A DNA stretch of 64,000 nucleotides from positions 62,001 to 126,000 of the forward strand of contig NZ_QOWJ01000003.1 of NCBI RefSeq assembly GCF_003332885.2, written 5' to 3'. Position numbers and translations under genes: made by a program. The notes beneath the pieces are model-generated. The model saw only the letters and a list, made by a program, of their open reading frames with translations. It did not search any database and had not been told where the DNA came from. Shown here piece after piece: positions 55,580 to 63,786 of this stretch. Numbering within the stretch: position 1 is the first letter of the stretch; every line of letters begins with the position of its first letter. Source of the stretch: Paracnuella aquatica (GTDB lineage Bacteria; Bacteroidota; Bacteroidia; Chitinophagales; Chitinophagaceae).

Positions 55580-55822
55580 GTGAAGACGCTGACATTAAAC
55601 ATACCCGATAGTTTGGAATTGGATAGCCGTGAAGCAGCAATGCTTTTGGCTTCAAAGCTATTTGAGCAGGGTAAATTGTCGGCAGGGCAAGCTGCCGAAC
55701 TTGCTGGCTACAGCAAACGGACTTTTATAGAATTGCTGGGCAATTACAACGTATCGCTGTTCAACTACGATGAGCAGGAAATAGAAAACGATATGCGCAA
55801 TGCCGGCAACGATCATCTCTGA
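55580..55822 (+). CDS. antitoxin, UPF0175 family
   Basis: An 80-residue protein read from a GTG at 55580 (an ATG two bases earlier is followed at once by a stop). LNIPDSLELDSREAAMLLASKLFEQGKLSAGQAAELAGYSKRTFIELLGNYNVSLFNYDEQEIEND is the UPF0175 pattern with its helix-turn-helix. It is followed, with a 23-base overlap, by a DUF3368 PIN-like gene, the typical arrangement of a type II toxin-antitoxin pair. It should bind the toxin and repress the operon. GC is lower than that of surrounding genes, compatible with acquisition. Confidence 0.8.
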   Translation: MKTLTLNIPDSLELDSREAAMLLASKLFEQGKLSAGQAAELAGYSKRTFIELLGNYNVSLFNYDEQEIENDMRNAGNDHL

Positions 55823-56255
55823 TACTTCCTGCTTTATTCTACTGGATAAAATCCAGGAATTGGATTTGCTCCATCTTTTATTCGGTCAGGTAGTAACCAC
55901 ACCGAAAGTTTTAGAAGAATTTGGTGCGCCCTTGCCCGAATGGGTAATCATTCAAGCACCCACAGACCCAAAGAACCAGCAGGTTTTGACGATGATTGTG
56001 GATGCTGGCGAAGCCAGTGCCATAGCTTTGGCCATGGAGCATGATGACTGTCTTTTAATCATTGATGAAATAAAAGGACGTAACCTGGCCAAGCAGCTCG
56101 GGCTGAAAATAACTGGTACGCTTGGACTTTTGATACAAGCAAAAACTAAAGGGCATATCGAATCTGTTCTTCCCCTGCTGCACAAAATCAAACAAACAAA
56201 TTTTCGCATCAGTGCATCGCTGGAAACGGCCATGCTGAGAAGTGCGGGAGAATAG
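55800..56255 (+). CDS. DUF3368-type PIN-like toxin
   Basis: A 151-residue protein of the DUF3368 family. Aspartates and glutamates of a PIN-like metal site are seen in ISDTSCFILLDKIQ, GEASAIALA and LLIIDEIKGRNLAKQLGLKITGTLGLLI. The family is thought to act as an RNase toxin paired with UPF0175 antitoxins. The start ATG overlaps the end of the antitoxin gene by 23 bases. A perfect terminator-like hairpin follows at 56267-56301. Confidence 0.82.
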   Translation: MPATIISDTSCFILLDKIQELDLLHLLFGQVVTTPKVLEEFGAPLPEWVIIQAPTDPKNQQVLTMIVDAGEASAIALAMEHDDCLLIIDEIKGRNLAKQLGLKITGTLGLLIQAKTKGHIESVLPLLHKIKQTNFRISASLETAMLRSAGE

Positions 56256-56266
56256 TAGCTATAAAA

Positions 56267-56301
56267 CAATCGCGGCAGGCTTTCAAAGCCTGCCGCGATT
56301 G
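56267..56301. terminator. hairpin between convergent genes
   Basis: A perfect 17-bp stem (56267-56283 / 56285-56301) on a single central base; the TTTCAAA centre is effectively the loop. It separates the toxin gene (plus) from the Gre/Rnk-like gene (minus). No long T-run follows, so it may be a bidirectional terminator of weak type. Confidence 0.6.
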
Positions 56302-56326
56302 TTGATACAATCAAAGCAGTGGCTCA

Positions 56327-56722
56327 TTATTCGTGTACCACGTCCAATATGGTAAAGGTTTTGGTGCCGGCCGGTACCGTCCAGCTCACCTGCTGGCCTT
56401 TGCAAAAACCAATCAGTGCGGTGCCGATGGGCGACAGGATGGATATTTTCCGCTGTTTGATGTCGGCCTTTTCCGGCGCTACCAGCGTTAGTTCCATTTC
56501 CTTGGAGGCTTTTTCTTCTCTTATTTTCACGGTCGAGTTCAGGCGCACCACATCCTGCGGCAGTTCTTCACGGCTCACCAGAATGGCCTTTTTTAATTCT
56601 TTTTCCAGTTCTTCGGCATCATGCCGGTTGAATGAGGTGCGGCCTGCACCCAATTTAATGTAGCCCATAATGGCTTCGTAGTCGTTTTTGGCCAGCAATA
56701 GCTGCCCGCTCATTGTTTGCAT
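56327..56722 (-). CDS. GreA/GreB C-terminal-domain (Rnk-like) protein
   Basis: The ATG at 56722 (MQTMSGQLLLAKNDYEAIMGY) gives 131 residues. The C-terminal half carries ELTLVAPEKADIKQRKISILSPIGTALIGFCKGQQVSWTVPAG, the GreA/GreB_C fold that binds RNA polymerase. The N-terminal half has a short helical segment but not the full Gre coiled coil, which fits Rnk-like regulators. The gene overlaps nothing; the upstream gene ends 35 bases before it, so the two may form a small operon. A role in transcription elongation control is inferred from the fold. Confidence 0.75.
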   Translation of the reverse strand: MQTMSGQLLLAKNDYEAIMGYIKLGAGRTSFNRHDAEELEKELKKAILVSREELPQDVVRLNSTVKIREEKASKEMELTLVAPEKADIKQRKISILSPIGTALIGFCKGQQVSWTVPAGTKTFTILDVVHE

Positions 56723-56757
56723 GATGTACAATTTTATCGTGATCAATTTATTTTCGG

Positions 56758-57216
56758 CTATGCCTCATCGGTAGCCAGTGCAGTTGCCTGCCGGTTGCGA
56801 GTTTTAGGCGCCTTCAGCAGCCTCGAAAGCCTGGCTTCCCATTTCCTTGCTTTCTGCTCTATTTCGGGCACCCGGTACACGCTGTTGTATTTCGGTGTGT
56901 ACAACGGAATTTCCACCTGCTCTTTATTGGCGTATTCCAATTGCAGCACAATTTTCTTTAAATGTTGTTCGAGCTTTCCGCCACTCAGGTCATCTGAGTG
57001 GATGGCGCCGTATACTTTTTTCACCGAGCATTTTTGCACCTCGTTGAGGTGCACAATCACCCGCTTAAACTGGTGCATGCCTACACGGATCATAGCCACC
57101 AGCCTGCGGTTCATTTCATCCAGGCTAATTATACTATCGGCCAGTACCTCCTGTGCTGAAAACGGTGTTTTGTTTTCAAAACCTGCAATACTGAGCCGGT
57201 GCATCATCTTACGCAT
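56758..57216 (-). CDS. protein of unknown function, 152 aa
   Basis: A basic soluble protein (MRKMMHRLSIAGFENKTPFSAQEVLADSIISLDEMNRRLVAMIRV...) with a mixed alpha/beta middle (QFKRVIVHLNEVQKCSVKKVYGAIHSD) and a lysine/arginine-rich C-terminal tail (RLLKAPKTRNRQATALATDEA). No signal or membrane segment. It runs 35 bases ahead of the Rnk-like gene, suggesting co-transcription. I do not recognise the family. Confidence 0.65.
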   Translation of the reverse strand: MRKMMHRLSIAGFENKTPFSAQEVLADSIISLDEMNRRLVAMIRVGMHQFKRVIVHLNEVQKCSVKKVYGAIHSDDLSGGKLEQHLKKIVLQLEYANKEQVEIPLYTPKYNSVYRVPEIEQKARKWEARLSRLLKAPKTRNRQATALATDEA

Positions 57217-57253
57217 AAGCTCTTTTTTTTATTGTTAACTAAATAGCAAATGG

Positions 57254-57291
57254 GGCAGACCGGCAACCAATTGCTTTGTGCCGGGTCTGCC
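57254..57291. repeat. inverted repeat ahead of the 57216 gene
   Basis: GGCAGACCGGCA (57254-57265) and TGCCGGGTCTGCC (57279-57291) pair with one bulge. No clear T-run follows. It may end the small membrane-protein gene at 57356-57532 on the minus strand. Confidence 0.45.
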
Positions 57292-57355
57292 ACAATTAAC
57301 CATAGGGAAAATCTATTCGTTTCTGGTTGGCGTTATGTTGTGGCGAAATTTGTTT

Positions 57356-57532
57356 TTAAGAAATCCTGTTGCGAAAGACCAGGGAAAGCAACAACAACGG
57401 TACGGTAAGCAAAAGAGGCAAATACCCCGATACCTTGGAAACCAAACCCTGCTCCAGCACAAATGCATTGAGCATTACCAACATCAGCACTACTGCTCCG
57501 CCAACAGAAACCTTTTTGGGATTTCGTTGCAT
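57356..57532 (-). CDS. small two-helix membrane protein
   Basis: The ATG at 57532 gives a 58-residue protein, MQRNPKKVSVGGAVVLMLVM..., with two hydrophobic stretches (about residues 9-26 and 36-53) and a basic C-terminal end. A TTG at 57547 would add five residues. It stands on the same strand as the Rnk-like operon. Small hydrophobic proteins are easy to over-call, so confidence is moderate; codon use and the clean two-helix pattern support it. Confidence 0.5.
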   Translation of the reverse strand: MQRNPKKVSVGGAVVLMLVMLNAFVLEQGLVSKVSGYLPLLLTVPLLLLSLVFRNRIS

Positions 57533-58014
57533 GGGAAAATGTTTCAATTAAATAAATGAAATACCGAACGGCAGTACCCAAGCCGGTTACGATTGGGCTT
57601 GGGAAGAATTATTAAAGTCCTTGAAGTTGGAGAAGTAATATAAATGCGGGCAGAACGGGGTAAACTCCGGGAACGACCAGGTGTAACAATCGCTCATGTC
57701 CACCACCAGATGGCGGACAATGCATTGTTGTTGAATATGTTGTTGTACCTGAGTCATTATTACAAACTTAATGAATTTTTAGCCGTCACCGGTAAACGGG
57801 CCACAAAAGGTAAGTTAAGAAAAAAATGCATCGTAAGTGCAGGCACACGTTTTTTTACAACCAGTTCTTAAACCAAAGCAGCTTTTTTATGGATTAAAAT
57901 AGCAAGCATTCGGCATGCTCAACCGGTTTGATATAATGCTATTAGTTGCAAAATTGTATCGGTTCATTTTTACCAACAACGGCGCAGCAAACAGCATTGC
58001 TTAATTTGCGCAGC
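57533..58014. other. gene-free stretch
   Basis: Holds an 8-bp hairpin CCCAAGCC (57577-57584) / GGCTTGGG (57596-57603), which could end or regulate transcription in either direction. A 75-codon frame at 57644-57871 has low-quality composition and no support and is not annotated. A TAATTTG box near 58003 may serve the gene starting at 58015. Nothing else is recognised. Confidence 0.5.
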
Positions 58015-58974
58015 ATGAATGCATCGCGGATCAACACACTTTTTGGCATCGAAATTCCCATTATCCAGGCCGGTATGATTTGGGCCAGTGGCTGGCAACT
58101 TGCATCAGCAGTGAGCAATGCCGGTGGGCTTGGGTTGCTGGGTGCGGGCAGCATGTATCCGCACGAACTGCGCCAGCAGATTCGCCAGTGCAAAGCGGCA
58201 ACAAGCAAGCCCTTCGGCGTGAACCTGCCCTTGTTGTATCCTGACCTGGAGCAGCATATCGCCATTATTATTGAAGAAGGAGTAAAGATTGTGTTCACTT
58301 CAGCCGGCAATCCAAAAAAATGGACCGCGCATTTAAAAAATCACGGCATCACCGTGGTGCATGTGGTGAGCAGCAGCCTGTTTGCCCGCAAAGCCGAAGC
58401 CGCGGGCTGTGATGCCGTGGTGGCTGAAGGATTTGAGGCGGGCGGCCACAACGGCCGCGAAGAAACAACTACACTGGTACTGGTGCCGGCAGTGGCGCAG
58501 GCTGTGCGCATACCGGTGATTGCGGCCGGAGGCATTGGCACCGGTGCACAAATGCTGGCGGCACTGGCATTGGGCGCCGAAGGCGTGCAGGTGGGCAGCC
58601 GGTTTGTAGCCAGCGAAGAAGCAGCGGTGCATGCGAACTTCAAAAACGCAGTAATAAGCGCCGGTGAGGGCGATACCCGTTTGTCGTTGAAAAAGCTAAC
58701 ACCGGTGCGCCTGCTGCGCAACCCGTTTGCGCAGGCCGTGCAAGAAGCCGAAGCCCGCGGCGCTGATGCCGAAGAATTGCAGGCACTGCTTGGCCGTGGC
58801 CGTGCCAAGCTGGGTATGTACGAAGGCAACCTGGAGGAAGGCGAACTGGAAATAGGGCAGGTGAGTGCATTGGTTTCGGAGGTAAAGCCTGCGGCTGTTA
58901 TTGTGGCTGAAATGTGGGAGGAATGCCGCTTTCAGCTACAGAAACTGGCAAAAAATGTTAACTTCATGTTGTGA
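58015..58974 (+). CDS. nitronate monooxygenase / enoyl-reductase-type flavin oxidoreductase
   Basis: The ATG at 58015 gives 319 residues (MNASRINTLFGIEIPIIQAGMIWASG). The TIM-barrel FMN enzyme shows the family pattern PIIQAGM...ASAVSNAGGLGLLGAGS, VAEGFEAGGHNGREETTTLVLVPAVAQAVRIPVIAAGGIGTGAQMLAALALGAEGVQVGSRF, including the GHNGRE-type phosphate/active segment. Such proteins (2-nitropropane dioxygenase, NMO, FabK-like) oxidise nitronates or reduce enoyl thioesters; the sequence alone does not choose between them. The next gene begins 40 bases after its stop. Confidence 0.85.
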   Translation: MNASRINTLFGIEIPIIQAGMIWASGWQLASAVSNAGGLGLLGAGSMYPHELRQQIRQCKAATSKPFGVNLPLLYPDLEQHIAIIIEEGVKIVFTSAGNPKKWTAHLKNHGITVVHVVSSSLFARKAEAAGCDAVVAEGFEAGGHNGREETTTLVLVPAVAQAVRIPVIAAGGIGTGAQMLAALALGAEGVQVGSRFVASEEAAVHANFKNAVISAGEGDTRLSLKKLTPVRLLRNPFAQAVQEAEARGADAEELQALLGRGRAKLGMYEGNLEEGELEIGQVSALVSEVKPAAVIVAEMWEECRFQLQKLAKNVNFML

Positions 58975-59014
58975 AACGATAAGTGAGATTGCCAACGACT
59001 GCAAACGCTCTGAA

Positions 59015-59431
59015 ATGAAATTGAGAAACATCCTGATGATTGGTGCCATACTGGCCAGCTGCCTGGTTGCGCAAACGGGTTTGGCCAACACCGGTGGCAA
59101 CGGCGCTACCGAAACTTCCAGCAAAAGCGATATACTTGGTACTGTTTATACGGCCGATAGCCGCAAGCCGCTGCGCGATGTAGTGGTGACCGCTTATGCC
59201 AACAACAGAAAGGAAGGCCGTGCACTCACCGACAATGAAGGCAACTACTCGTTCAGTGACCTGAAGCCGGGCATGTACCGGTTGGTATTTGAGCGGGATG
59301 GCTACCGCAAGGTGAGCCGCGAAAAAGTAAAGATCAAAACCGATGATGGCCTGCAACTCAATATCGATATGGAAGAAATCCTCGACTTTGACTGGGTGCC
59401 TGGTATCTTCAATTTTTCCGGTGGTGAATAA
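59015..59431 (+). CDS. secreted carboxypeptidase-regulatory-like (CarboxypepD_reg) protein
   Basis: The ATG at 59015 yields MKLRNILMIGAILASCLVAQTGLA, a signal peptide (possible Cys lipidation is not clear, since the AS-C motif is followed by LVAQ). The mature part is one beta-sandwich ILGTVYTADSRKPLRDVVVTAYANNRKEGRALTDNEGNYSFSDLKPGMYRLVFERDGYRKV, the CarboxypepD_reg-like domain used in Bacteroidota exported proteins. The upstream frame extension from 58901 overlaps the preceding gene and is rejected. It probably sits in the periplasm or at the surface with no enzymatic site of its own. Confidence 0.75.
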   Translation: MKLRNILMIGAILASCLVAQTGLANTGGNGATETSSKSDILGTVYTADSRKPLRDVVVTAYANNRKEGRALTDNEGNYSFSDLKPGMYRLVFERDGYRKVSREKVKIKTDDGLQLNIDMEEILDFDWVPGIFNFSGGE

Positions 59432-59452
59432 ATAAGTTTATACACGAAATAG

Positions 59453-59488
59453 AAAAAGCGGTAGCTGCATGTTGCACTACCGCTTTTT
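59453..59488 (+). terminator. intrinsic terminator after the CarboxypepD_reg gene
   Basis: A 12-bp stem AAAAAGCGGTAG (59453-59464) / CTACCGCTTTTT (59477-59488) with T-run. Confidence 0.8.
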
Positions 59489-59636
59489 TATTGGAGCAAT
59501 CTTATCTGGTGGTTGTAAAGGTTGTACCGTTTTGCATTGGTCTGGATAGCTGTTTTACATCGCGTCGGTGGTGCAATTTTAAAAGCGTCTTTTATTGATA
59601 AAACAGCATTGAAGCCGCAGGCAAACAATGCTTCCA

Positions 59637-60179
59637 CTATTCCCGGTTTGTTCCAAATGGCACATCGTACCAAACGTGCCAATGTCGGCCGTTGTGTTTT
59701 AAAATGGAAATGCTCGCCACTTCCCATTCTACCTGGAATTCTTTTGTTGCAAAATGCGGCCATGCCTGTGCAAAATGTTGTGGCCGCAGGTCGCGGGTAG
59801 CCAAGGTAATATGCGGGTGGAAAGGCCGGTTTTCTTTTTTGATGTTCAGTGCGGGGTTGGCAGTAAGTGCGGTTTCCAGGTTTTGTTTCAACTGGTGCAA
59901 GGCATCGCTGTGTTGCACGGCCGCAAAAATGGTTCGGGGTTTAAAAGCTGAAAATCCCTGCGTGGATAAAACAAATGTGCTTTGATTTTGGGCAAATTGC
60001 GCAACAGCAGCGGCCAGTGCTGCTTCGGCCGCAATGTGCATCCAATGCGGCGGTACCAGCGTAATATGCGCTGGCGATTTTAGCCCCACGGTACAACCAA
60101 ACTGGTTGCGGAACCACTGCTTCCATTGCAGCACCTGCTCATTAATGGATGGTGGCAACACGATGGCTATATAATACAT
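59637..60179 (-). CDS. 2'-5' RNA ligase / LigT-like phosphoesterase
   Basis: The two H-x-T-L motifs of the 2H phosphoesterase superfamily are present: PAHITLVPPHWM and FHPHITLATRDL. The protein is a single domain of about 180 residues when started at ATG 60179 (MYYIAIVLPPSINEQVLQWKQWF); the frame allows a longer start at 60227. LigT-like proteins ligate or hydrolyse 2'-5' RNA bonds or cyclic phosphates; the physiological substrate is unknown. No operon partner. Confidence 0.85.
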   Translation of the reverse strand: MYYIAIVLPPSINEQVLQWKQWFRNQFGCTVGLKSPAHITLVPPHWMHIAAEAALAAAVAQFAQNQSTFVLSTQGFSAFKPRTIFAAVQHSDALHQLKQNLETALTANPALNIKKENRPFHPHITLATRDLRPQHFAQAWPHFATKEFQVEWEVASISILKHNGRHWHVWYDVPFGTNRE

Positions 60180-60338
60180 GCTGGAAGCGGGCTGCGTTGC
60201 ATTAATTTGTCGCGATTCGTTATTCATATTTTTAATGGGGCAATGCCTGTACCAACAGACTTCATTTTGTGGATGAATGATCTATTAATATGCCTTTTAG
60301 AAAAGAGGCAGTTCAAAGCAAATTTCATTTATAAAAAA

Positions 60339-60370
60339 CAATAGCCGCACCATGCACGGTGCGGCTATTG
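60339..60370 (-). terminator. terminator of the coiled-coil gene
   Basis: A 13-bp stem CAATAGCCGCACC (60339-60351) / GGTGCGGCTATTG (60358-60370). On the minus strand it is followed by TTTTTTATA, ending the gene at 60448. Confidence 0.8.
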
Positions 60371-60447
60371 TCGGCGACTACATTCAATGAGCCTATTTCT
60401 TGGGAAGCCGAATATTTAGCAAGCCTGTTGGTGGCCATTAATAATGG

Positions 60448-61152
60448 CTATTGCCACACTTGTTGTTCCTTTTTTATCTGCAGGCCATTGCTGTCTTTGG
60501 TAATTTTTACGCCTTTGTGTTTATTCAAAAAGCTGCGGTGTTTTTCATAAACCGCACTGGGTTGCTCTTTGCCATCGAGTAGCAGCTTGCCCGCTTTTTC
60601 TTCAACCCGGTATGCATCTTTCTGAATCAGTCCATCAGCAATCAGCGTGTTTACAAATGCTTCAAACTGGCGCATTTCTGTTGCGGCTGCAGCCATATGC
60701 TCCTGCGCCTTTTTCATTTCCGCTGCTACCTTTTGTTGCAATGTAGCGCTTTGGATCTGCAAATCTTTGCTGGCTTGAACATGTTGTACAGCCTCCTGCG
60801 CATTGTGCAACGCCACTGCCAGCTCCTTTTTAATCTCGGCCCGCTTGGCTTCCGAAAGTTGCGCGGTTGCTTCGATGTTGGCGGCAGTCGCTTGTTTCAG
60901 CTGCCGGATCATGTTGTTCATTTCGGCCACATCCGGCTGCGGCGGCACGGGCACTTTCAGGTCTTTCAGGCTTTTGGCCAACTCGGCCTGTGCCCGCTCA
61001 ATGGCTTTTTGCGCATCTTCAAAGCTTTCAATTTTGGCAGGTGGCTTGGGCGCTGCAGGTGGCGGCGGCGCAGTTTGAGCGGTGCCGGCCAGGAACATAC
61101 CACAAGCCAGTGTTGTGGCCAGGATCATTTTGTGAGAGGGGTTGTTTGCCAT
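60448..61152 (-). CDS. exported coiled-coil protein of unknown function
   Basis: The ATG at 61152 (MANNPSHKMILATTLACGMFLAGTAQ) gives a signal peptide ending GTAQ. A proline-rich stretch (PPPPAAPKPPAK) follows. The middle 120 residues are coiled-coil with heptads of A/E/Q/K (FEDAQKAIERAQAELAKSLKDLK, QKVAAEMKKAQEHMAAAATEMRQFEAFV). A C-terminal LLLDGKEQPSAVYEKHRSFLNKHKGVKITKDSNGLQI segment resembles C-terminal parts of regulator-linked periplasmic proteins, but I cannot name it. Its own terminator lies at 60339-60370. Confidence 0.7.
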   Translation of the reverse strand: MANNPSHKMILATTLACGMFLAGTAQTAPPPPAAPKPPAKIESFEDAQKAIERAQAELAKSLKDLKVPVPPQPDVAEMNNMIRQLKQATAANIEATAQLSEAKRAEIKKELAVALHNAQEAVQHVQASKDLQIQSATLQQKVAAEMKKAQEHMAAAATEMRQFEAFVNTLIADGLIQKDAYRVEEKAGKLLLDGKEQPSAVYEKHRSFLNKHKGVKITKDSNGLQIKKEQQVWQ

Positions 61153-61449
61153 GTTGGTTGATTTTAATTGAAACACGAATTATTTCGTACAATTTATACG
61201 ATTTAATTCGTAGTTGCGCTGAAATTTATTTTTTTGAACAATTATCAGTGTAAGCGGAAAGCAAGCGCCGGATTGGGATTGGGCTTGATCGTCACCTGCT
61301 CCCATATGCTTCGCTTTATTTTGCCTCCCTATTTCCTGCAGCCGCCCTTTCTCCTTATTTTTAGGGGCCAGGCAGCGCTGATGAATAGGTCTGGATAAAT
61401 AGGAGCCACCCACATCAATATTGGAGCATGACCAATAGGCGCATGTTAT

Positions 61450-61731
61450 TTGATGTATATTTTTCGGGAGAATATTGATATGAAGCCGTTTGATTTTTCG
61501 CTGCTGTCGCAACACGACCAAATGGACCTGATTTATACCACCGGGGTGTACCTTGGAAAATATAAATTCGGCCGAGTTGTAAAAGTGTTGTACCAACTGG
61601 ATTATTTTTACATCGAAATAGCCTATCGCAAGTATCGCAGCCATATTGAGTCAGTACGATGTTTTGAGTCTACCGAACCATTGGACCCATACCTCGAGCG
61701 GATCAGTATCGAAGAGTTGATCAGTTGCTGA
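61450..61731 (+). CDS. small protein of unknown function, Bacteroidota type
   Basis: A 93-residue protein (83 from the ATG at 61480, MKPFDFSLLSQHDQMDLIYTT). The segments LLSQHDQMDLIYTTGVYLG and VLYQLDYFYIEIAYRKYRSHIESVRCFESTEPLDPYLE recall a family of short Bacteroidota hypothetical proteins, whose function is unknown to me. It has no signal and is 69 bases ahead of the receiver gene on the same strand. Confidence 0.6.
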   Translation: MMYIFRENIDMKPFDFSLLSQHDQMDLIYTTGVYLGKYKFGRVVKVLYQLDYFYIEIAYRKYRSHIESVRCFESTEPLDPYLERISIEELISC

Positions 61732-61800
61732 TGCGGGAAACAGCACTTAAGCCACCATCCCTGCCGGCCACGCCCTTGCAGTAGCCTACCACAAGCCACC

Positions 61801-62247
61801 ATGACAAAAATGAACCCTCCAAAATATGTAGTGTTGTATGCCGACGACGACGCCGACGACCTGAGCCTGGTGCAGGAAGCGTTCAACCGGTATTCAGACA
61901 ATGTAGAACTGGTAACCGCCACCGACGGCCTCGAAGCATTATCTTATCTTAATACCCTGGGCAATTTTGACCCGGTGCCCTGCCTCGTGATCCTCGACAT
62001 CAACATGCCTCGCATGAACGGCAAAGAAGCCCTGAAAAAAATTCGCGACCTGGACCGGTTTTCCCGGATCCCGGTGGTGCTTTTTTCTACTTCGTCCATG
62101 CCGCACGACCGGGATTATGCCCGCCAGTACGGAGCCGGTTTTATCACCAAGCCGCTTGATGTGCGCCAGATTGAAGCCATTGCCGAAGAATTTGTATCGC
62201 ATTGCGCAGAGGACATTAAAAAAGGCATCCGCAGGCAAACGTCCTGA
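61801..62247 (+). CDS. single-domain response regulator (CheY-like)
   Basis: A 148-residue receiver: acidic pocket YADDDADDLSLVQEA, phosphoacceptor Asp in LVILDINMPRMNGKEAL, Thr in VVLFSTSSMP, Lys in FITKPLD. No output domain, so it passes a phosphate by protein contact as CheY or Rcp1-type regulators do. The small-protein gene at 61450 lies upstream on the same strand. A terminator follows at 62274-62310. Confidence 0.92.
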   Translation: MTKMNPPKYVVLYADDDADDLSLVQEAFNRYSDNVELVTATDGLEALSYLNTLGNFDPVPCLVILDINMPRMNGKEALKKIRDLDRFSRIPVVLFSTSSMPHDRDYARQYGAGFITKPLDVRQIEAIAEEFVSHCAEDIKKGIRRQTS

Positions 62248-62273
62248 GCATTTCAAAAATATTTTTCTTCGAC

Positions 62274-62310
62274 ACCACAGGTAATTGCCACGTGCAAGCC
62301 TGTGGTTTTT
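62274..62310 (+). terminator. intrinsic terminator after the receiver gene
   Basis: Stem ACCACAGG (62274-62281) / CCTGTGGT (62299-62306) followed by TTTT. Confidence 0.65.
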
Positions 62311-62340
62311 TATTGGGTAAATAAGAGGATGGCTTAAGGT

Positions 62341-62919
62341 TTACAGGTATTCCAGCAGGGCCTGGTGCAATTGGTTGCCAGCCACTACGCGATGACCGGG
62401 ATGGAGTAGCAGCGCCTGTTGCGGCATGTAATACACTTCGGCTGTGGCGGGGTCCTGCACCAGCGTATCGCCGCCCCGTTCCTTAATCCGCAGCAGCCCC
62501 TCGGCACCGTCGGCGTTGGCCCCAGATAATAAAATACCGATGGTATCGGCGCCATAGGCGTAAGCCGCCGATTCAAAGCTCACATCAATGCTTGGGCGGC
62601 TGTGGTGTACTTTTTCCGAATCGTCCAGAGAAAATTGGTGGCGGCCCTCCAGCAGCAGGTGATAATCGGGAGGGGCCAGGTAAATGCCGCCAGGCACCAG
62701 CGGGTCTTTGTCTTCCACTTCTCTTACCGGCAGGCTGGTGCGGCCTGCTAGCAGCCCCAACAGCACCGAGTCGGCCGACTGCTTTCGATGCAGCACGATT
62801 AACACGGCTGCATGGGGCAGCGCGGGTAAACCGGCTACAATGGAAAGTACGATTTCCAAACTGCCTGCCGAGCCGCCAATGACCACCAGTCGTTGCCGCC
62901 TTAGGCTATCTTGCGCCAT
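62341..62919 (-). CDS. cheB: CheB methylesterase domain protein
   Basis: A 192-residue protein with only the methylesterase domain and no receiver. The Ser of IGGSAGSLEIVLS, the His of LIVLHRKQSADSVLLGLL and the Asp of LLSGANADGAEGLLRI form the triad. CheB removes methyl groups from chemoreceptor glutamates. Absence of the receiver means its activity is not controlled by its own phosphorylation. It overlaps cheR by 19 bases (62901-62919) and lies downstream of it. Confidence 0.92.
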   Translation of the reverse strand: MAQDSLRRQRLVVIGGSAGSLEIVLSIVAGLPALPHAAVLIVLHRKQSADSVLLGLLAGRTSLPVREVEDKDPLVPGGIYLAPPDYHLLLEGRHQFSLDDSEKVHHSRPSIDVSFESAAYAYGADTIGILLSGANADGAEGLLRIKERGGDTLVQDPATAEVYYMPQQALLLHPGHRVVAGNQLHQALLEYL

Positions 62920-63734
62920 ATCTTTTCTTTTTCGGCAATAGGTGCATATTTATGGGCAATGCCCGAGAAGCGTATGTTTTCCTTGGTGCCCAAAACCAGG
63001 AAGCCCAGTTTTTCCAGGCTTTCATCAAACAGCTGCAGGGCCTGGTCCTGCAATGTTTTATCAAAATAAATCAGCACGTTGCGGCACAGGATCAGTTGAA
63101 ACTCGTTGAACGACCGGTCCGAAACCAGGTTGTGTGTAGCCGTGATCATGCGTTTTTTAAAACGATCGTCAAATTTTGCCCAGTCGTATTTAGCCGTATA
63201 ATAATCCGAAAATTCGCGGGTGCCGCCGGAGGCAATATAGTTTTCGGAGTACTGCTTCATGTGGCGCATGGGAAAGATGCCCAGCCTTGCCTGTTCCACC
63301 ACCGCGGGGTTGATGTCGGTAGCATACAGCAGCGACTTGTGCAACAGGCCTGCTTCTTGGAGCATGATGGCCATGGAGTACACTTCCTCGCCGGTGGCGC
63401 AGCCAGCATGCCAAATGCGGATAAACGGATGCGTGGCCAGCACGGGCAACACCTGGGTGCGGATGATGCGGTAAGCATGCGGGTCGCGAAACATTTCGGT
63501 TACGTTCACCGTTATTTCCTCTACAAACCGTTTCAGGTAACTGGCGTTGTTGCGCAGGTGGTACAGCAGTTCGGCAAATGATGGAAAGCGGTCTACAATC
63601 AGCAGCCGGTTTACCCGCCGCCGCAGCGATGCACGGGCATAGTGGCTAAAGTCATAGCCATATTGTTCGGCCAGTTCCAGCAGCAACTGGTCGAGTTCTT
63701 CTTCCTTAATAATAGCCGTTTCTGTAGGGTTCAC
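62901..63734 (-). CDS. cheR: CheR methyltransferase
   Basis: A 277-residue SAM-dependent methyltransferase. The N-terminal helical domain (about residues 1-85) precedes the CheR catalytic domain with EEITVNVTEMFRDPHAYRIIRTQVLPVL, WHAGCATGEEVYSMAIMLQEAG (SAM site) and LILCRNVLIYFDKTLQDQALQLFDESL. It methylates receptor glutamates, opposite to CheB. No MCP receptor or CheA is visible in the window. A 52-base gap separates it from the receiver fragment at 63787. Confidence 0.95.
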   Translation of the reverse strand: MNPTETAIIKEEELDQLLLELAEQYGYDFSHYARASLRRRVNRLLIVDRFPSFAELLYHLRNNASYLKRFVEEITVNVTEMFRDPHAYRIIRTQVLPVLATHPFIRIWHAGCATGEEVYSMAIMLQEAGLLHKSLLYATDINPAVVEQARLGIFPMRHMKQYSENYIASGGTREFSDYYTAKYDWAKFDDRFKKRMITATHNLVSDRSFNEFQLILCRNVLIYFDKTLQDQALQLFDESLEKLGFLVLGTKENIRFSGIAHKYAPIAEKEKIWRKIA

Positions 63735-63786
63735 CGTTGTTCTGCTTTACTGTGTGCACTCCTTTGCAAGTGTTGTTCTCTGGAGG

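Noticed and set aside
57644-57871. 75-codon open frame on the plus strand
   Set aside because: No start signal, no domain, unusual composition (RGKLRERPGV... then KLRKKC), and no neighbours suggest expression. Treated as non-coding.
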